Shown here piece by piece: positions 44,948 to 64,000 of a DNA stretch of 64,000 bases; the stretch's first letter is position 1, and each line of letters starts with the position of its first letter. The stretch lies in contig WFMF01000319.1 in assembly GCA_011033025.1 (NCBI GenBank), forward strand, positions 62,001 to 126,000, in the 5' to 3' direction. The notes under the pieces were generated by a model. That model was not told where the DNA came from, ran no database searches, and saw only the letters and a list, made by a program, of their open reading frames with translations. The translations under genes were made by a program, and so were the position numbers. Origin of the DNA: Beroe forskalii. Lineage: Eukaryota; Ctenophora; Nuda; Beroida; Beroidae.

Positions 44948-46076
44948 CTAACTGGGCTACTTTGGTATTCGAGGTTCAATGCTCTGTTCATACTGATGTT
45001 CTTTATCAAAAATCTAACAATTCTTAAAACAATCATAAAATTAAAACTTAATCAATCTTCCACAGAATCCGATCGAATTTAGTTTCAATCACACAGCCAT
45101 TTGAACTTCTTTATTAAGTAGCGGGCAATTCGGACAATTTACAATGGGCGTATTAGTGCCATCAGTTATAAATGATCTAACGAATTGACTAGAGGAAAAT
45201 AAAACACTAAAAACATAAGTGTTTGTCTCGGTTCATGATTGATAACAATGATATATCTGAATCTTTAATCTTGGTCAGTAATTAATAATTATATTGTGAA
45301 TCTCAATCTTGAAATATCAGGCGGGGTACAATATTAGCGATCATTGCAATGGTTTGATATCTGCAACGCAACACAAAGAAAATTTAACGCGTAACGAAAT
45401 GGTGATCATAGTTATGAAACTCTGAACGGCGTACAGGCATCTTCAAGAGTTCTATGAAAATGAGGAACGCGCGCAAACATTTGGCACGTGGAACGGAAAT
45501 CGCCCACATGCGATATTTCGATCTGCGCGTTGTTCTCAATTGTAGTAGAATGAAATATATATATAGCGCCCGCAGCATTGGAATAATTGCCAAAAATCAA
45601 AAATTGATTCAATGATATTTAGTATTGCGATGTCACACTTGATAGAAGAAGCGTTTATCACGGAAAGTTATTTCAGATAAATCTGTCTATTCAATACCAA
45701 CTCTTGGTGTACGCCCGCGATTGTATCTTGATTTGTGAGGTCACTTTTATGCTTTATCGTCAACTCACTATGTCAGTAAATAAGACTGACAACGGTCAAA
45801 TGACAGCGTACGTTCTAATAGTAATACCAGCCCCGGGGAACAGGAAATTAAGCGCCTGCATACGGGAACAATCAACAACGCACAAGAAATGCTCCGGCAC
45901 GCAATTCTTGTTTATAGGGAGAGTAATTCTTGCCGTGTCGTGTCGAACTTCTACGTGCGCCTCACTGGATGTTTATTAATAACAGGCATTGCGCCACGCA
46001 CAATAACGCCGCGCACGTAGGAGTCCCTGTTGTCAGTCAAACAACATGAAATATGAATGAGTACTATTTTTCGAAC
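44948..46076. other. Stretch between dynein exon g and next exons
   Basis: Expected place for the last WD exon of a dynein intermediate chain. I read the minus strand for the usual Asn-Pro-Ala-Leu...Arg-Trp segment and did not find it. Minus-strand open frames at 45384-45612 show no known product. Confidence 0.4.
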
Positions 46077-62466
<16,390 letters not shown>

Positions 62467-63429
62467 CTGACGATTGTGGGGGAATTATAAGCATCATACC
62501 TAACTTGCAGCTTTGCGCTGAATTGCCAAAAGTAAAACAAAATTATGAGCATTATCTACCTTACAGTACTGCTACATTAGCCATCGTTATCCATCGATCC
62601 TTTCAAATTATCATTTGATATCTAAATTTTCAATCTTCCTCAGAAAGTAAGAACTGTACTCCGTTATTTAAAATGGCACCACGTTTTGTTAAATTCCTGA
62701 TACAGTGATTTCCCTTAACAGCACTTTATCATGATATTGAACAATATACACAATGGAATATATCTAGTCCTTTGCAGTTCTTGTACGGAATGAAGAATGA
62801 AGAGTGGACAGTGGTAAGTGAGTACTAAGTAACCTATTGATGCAATTTCTAAATTTATGCCACAAAGTGGCTGTAGGATACATTGTCTATTATAACTCTA
62901 GTGCCATGTAGCGTTTAAGAGGGACAGATGATATAATGGACTTGTGCATTACTAATTACATGGGATTGTTCACTGGACCATGTTTTGTACAACATATGAC
63001 CACTAATTACTTGTAACGCTGCTGGGTATTCACAGAGTTCACATTTCACAACTACTGTGAATGGTGCACTGTTGTATAACACAATGTGGTGGGTGTCAGA
63101 TATAATCTGATTCACGCGTAGCAATGGTTATTGTGAGTTTAATAAGTTGCCGTCACTACCATAGTCTAAAGTGACACACTGGTGAGATTACACTACTCAC
63201 TCCTGGAACAAGACGCACCCTGGAGACACACTGCACACCTAAGTGTCATGGTATATCATTGTGTTAACACTAACACGGTGTATAATATACCTACTATACT
63301 GTTTGAGTGTGGTCACATAATATTAGTAAGCCGTGTATCTAAAGAGTAAACTCCGTGCTCCCTAAACACTTCTACTAATGGCGTGTGTAGCTAGTGAGCA
63401 AATACACAAACAGGTGACCGTCTCTGTTA
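62467..63429. other. Upstream intron of dynein gene
   Basis: No exon recognised on the minus strand; the N-terminal exons of the dynein chain must lie further out. Open frame 62915-63124 has no recognisable product. Confidence 0.45.
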
Positions 63430-63690
63430 CGAGTGTGGGTGGTTGTGTAGCTGTGAGTGGGGGTTGCTGTGTAGCTGTGAGTGTGGGTGGCTGTGTAGCT
63501 GTGAGTGGGGGTGAGTGTGGGTGGCTGTGAGTGGGTGAGTGTGGGTGGCTGTGTAGGAGGGGGGGATGGGTGAGTGTGGGTGGCTGTGTAGCTGTGAGTT
63601 TGGGTGGTTGTGTAGCTGTGTAGAGGGGGGGGGGGGGGGCGGCGGCTGTGTAGGAGGGGGTGGGTGAGTGTGGGTGGCTGTGTAGCTTCA
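63430..63690. repeat. Minisatellite, GGGTGGCTGTGTAGCTGTGA unit
   Basis: About ten copies of a 16-26-bp unit (GTGAGTGTGGGTGGCTGTG, TAGCTGTGAGTG). Includes G runs of up to 15. The Pro/Thr-rich minus-strand open frames are artefacts. Confidence 0.92.
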
Positions 63691-63722
63691 TCCCCCCCCC
63701 CTGAATCAAGGGGGGGATGAAG
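63687..63722. repeat. Short perfect hairpin at minisatellite end
   Basis: CTTCATCCCCCCC, a short loop CTGAATCA, then AGGGGGGGATGAAG. It directly abuts the minisatellite. Confidence 0.85.
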
Positions 63723-63879
63723 ATTTTGGGTCAGATAAGGTATGTGGGGGGTTGCCCTAATTTCAATGATTCTGGGGGGACTTGGACAGAAGGGGGGAGT
63801 GAAAAAATTAAGGGTGGGGATTGGGATCTGGCAGAAGAATTTCAAAATTGGAGATGAAAATCCTATATCCGTGAGAAAT

Positions 63880-63960
63880 ATTTCTTCTCAGACCCTCTGG
63901 CTTTTGGGGGCTGCGCCCCCAGACCCCGCACTCTTTTTTGTAGGTCTGCAGAATCACTAC
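63880..63960. repeat. GGGGGCTGCGCCCCC hairpin motif
   Basis: GGGGGCTGCGCCCCCAGACCCC, a short stem followed by AGACCCC. A related but degraded CGCCTCCAGACCCCCGATGG lies at 11346 in the LIM intron, so this may be part of a dispersed repeat. Confidence 0.45.
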
Positions 63961-64000
63961 CATACTTCAATTCCCTGCCTTTTTCAAGTGATATCAACTT

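Noticed and set aside
45384-45612. Minus-strand frames as the missing last dynein exon
   Set aside because: Residues do not match the conserved end of the WD propeller and borders do not fit.
63362-63845. 156-codon Pro/Thr/His-rich frame
   Set aside because: Entirely within the GGGTGGCTGTGTAGCT minisatellite and its G runs.

Overview
This window is nuclear DNA from an animal-grade eukaryote. Its genes are cut into short exons with GT-AG introns, one gene is a clear cytoplasmic dynein intermediate chain, and most of the remaining sequence is tandem or inverted repeat. Marine invertebrate or early-branching metazoan is a reasonable guess; the sequence does not fix the phylum. There is a 100-N scaffold gap at 18488-18587. 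A block of degenerate homopolymer runs (about 56041-59830) looks like failed long-read consensus, not biology.

Layout. 1-5800: no gene recognised; dispersed CRE-like motifs, hairpins and minisatellites. 5832-16780 (+): a multi-LIM-domain protein gene in eight recognised exons. Its first intron holds three identical tRNA-Leu(CAG) genes in tandem, and later introns hold minisatellites and hairpin elements. 16781-30379: intergenic, with GC-rich hairpin elements, the gap, a long-TIR element fragment (22140-24166) running into a decaying ~172-bp tandem array, and GT-rich repeats. 30380-32364 (-): six in-phase exons of an unidentified coiled-coil protein. 33.5-42.5 kb: minisatellites and a 6.6-kb imperfect palindrome (34.83-41.43 kb), then a palindromic 18-bp minisatellite. 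44076-44947 (-): three in-phase exons ending in a stop, unidentified. 46077-62466 (-): seven exons of a cytoplasmic dynein intermediate chain. Its introns contain a 3-kb long-TIR element, a ~171-bp satellite array with one inverted copy at its edge, a short membrane-protein ORF on the opposite strand, the homopolymer block and a tRNA-derived SINE. The N-terminus of the dynein chain lies beyond 62466, and the canonical last WD exon was not found.

The protein genes show no operon-like link. The LIM protein is probably a cytoskeletal or adaptor scaffold and the dynein chain is a motor-cargo adaptor. The most unusual content is the repeat landscape: long-inverted-repeat elements whose arms are made of ~172-bp sub-repeats, free tandem arrays built from related units, a second unrelated array with the same period, and minisatellites that have reached exon edges and splice sites of the LIM gene.
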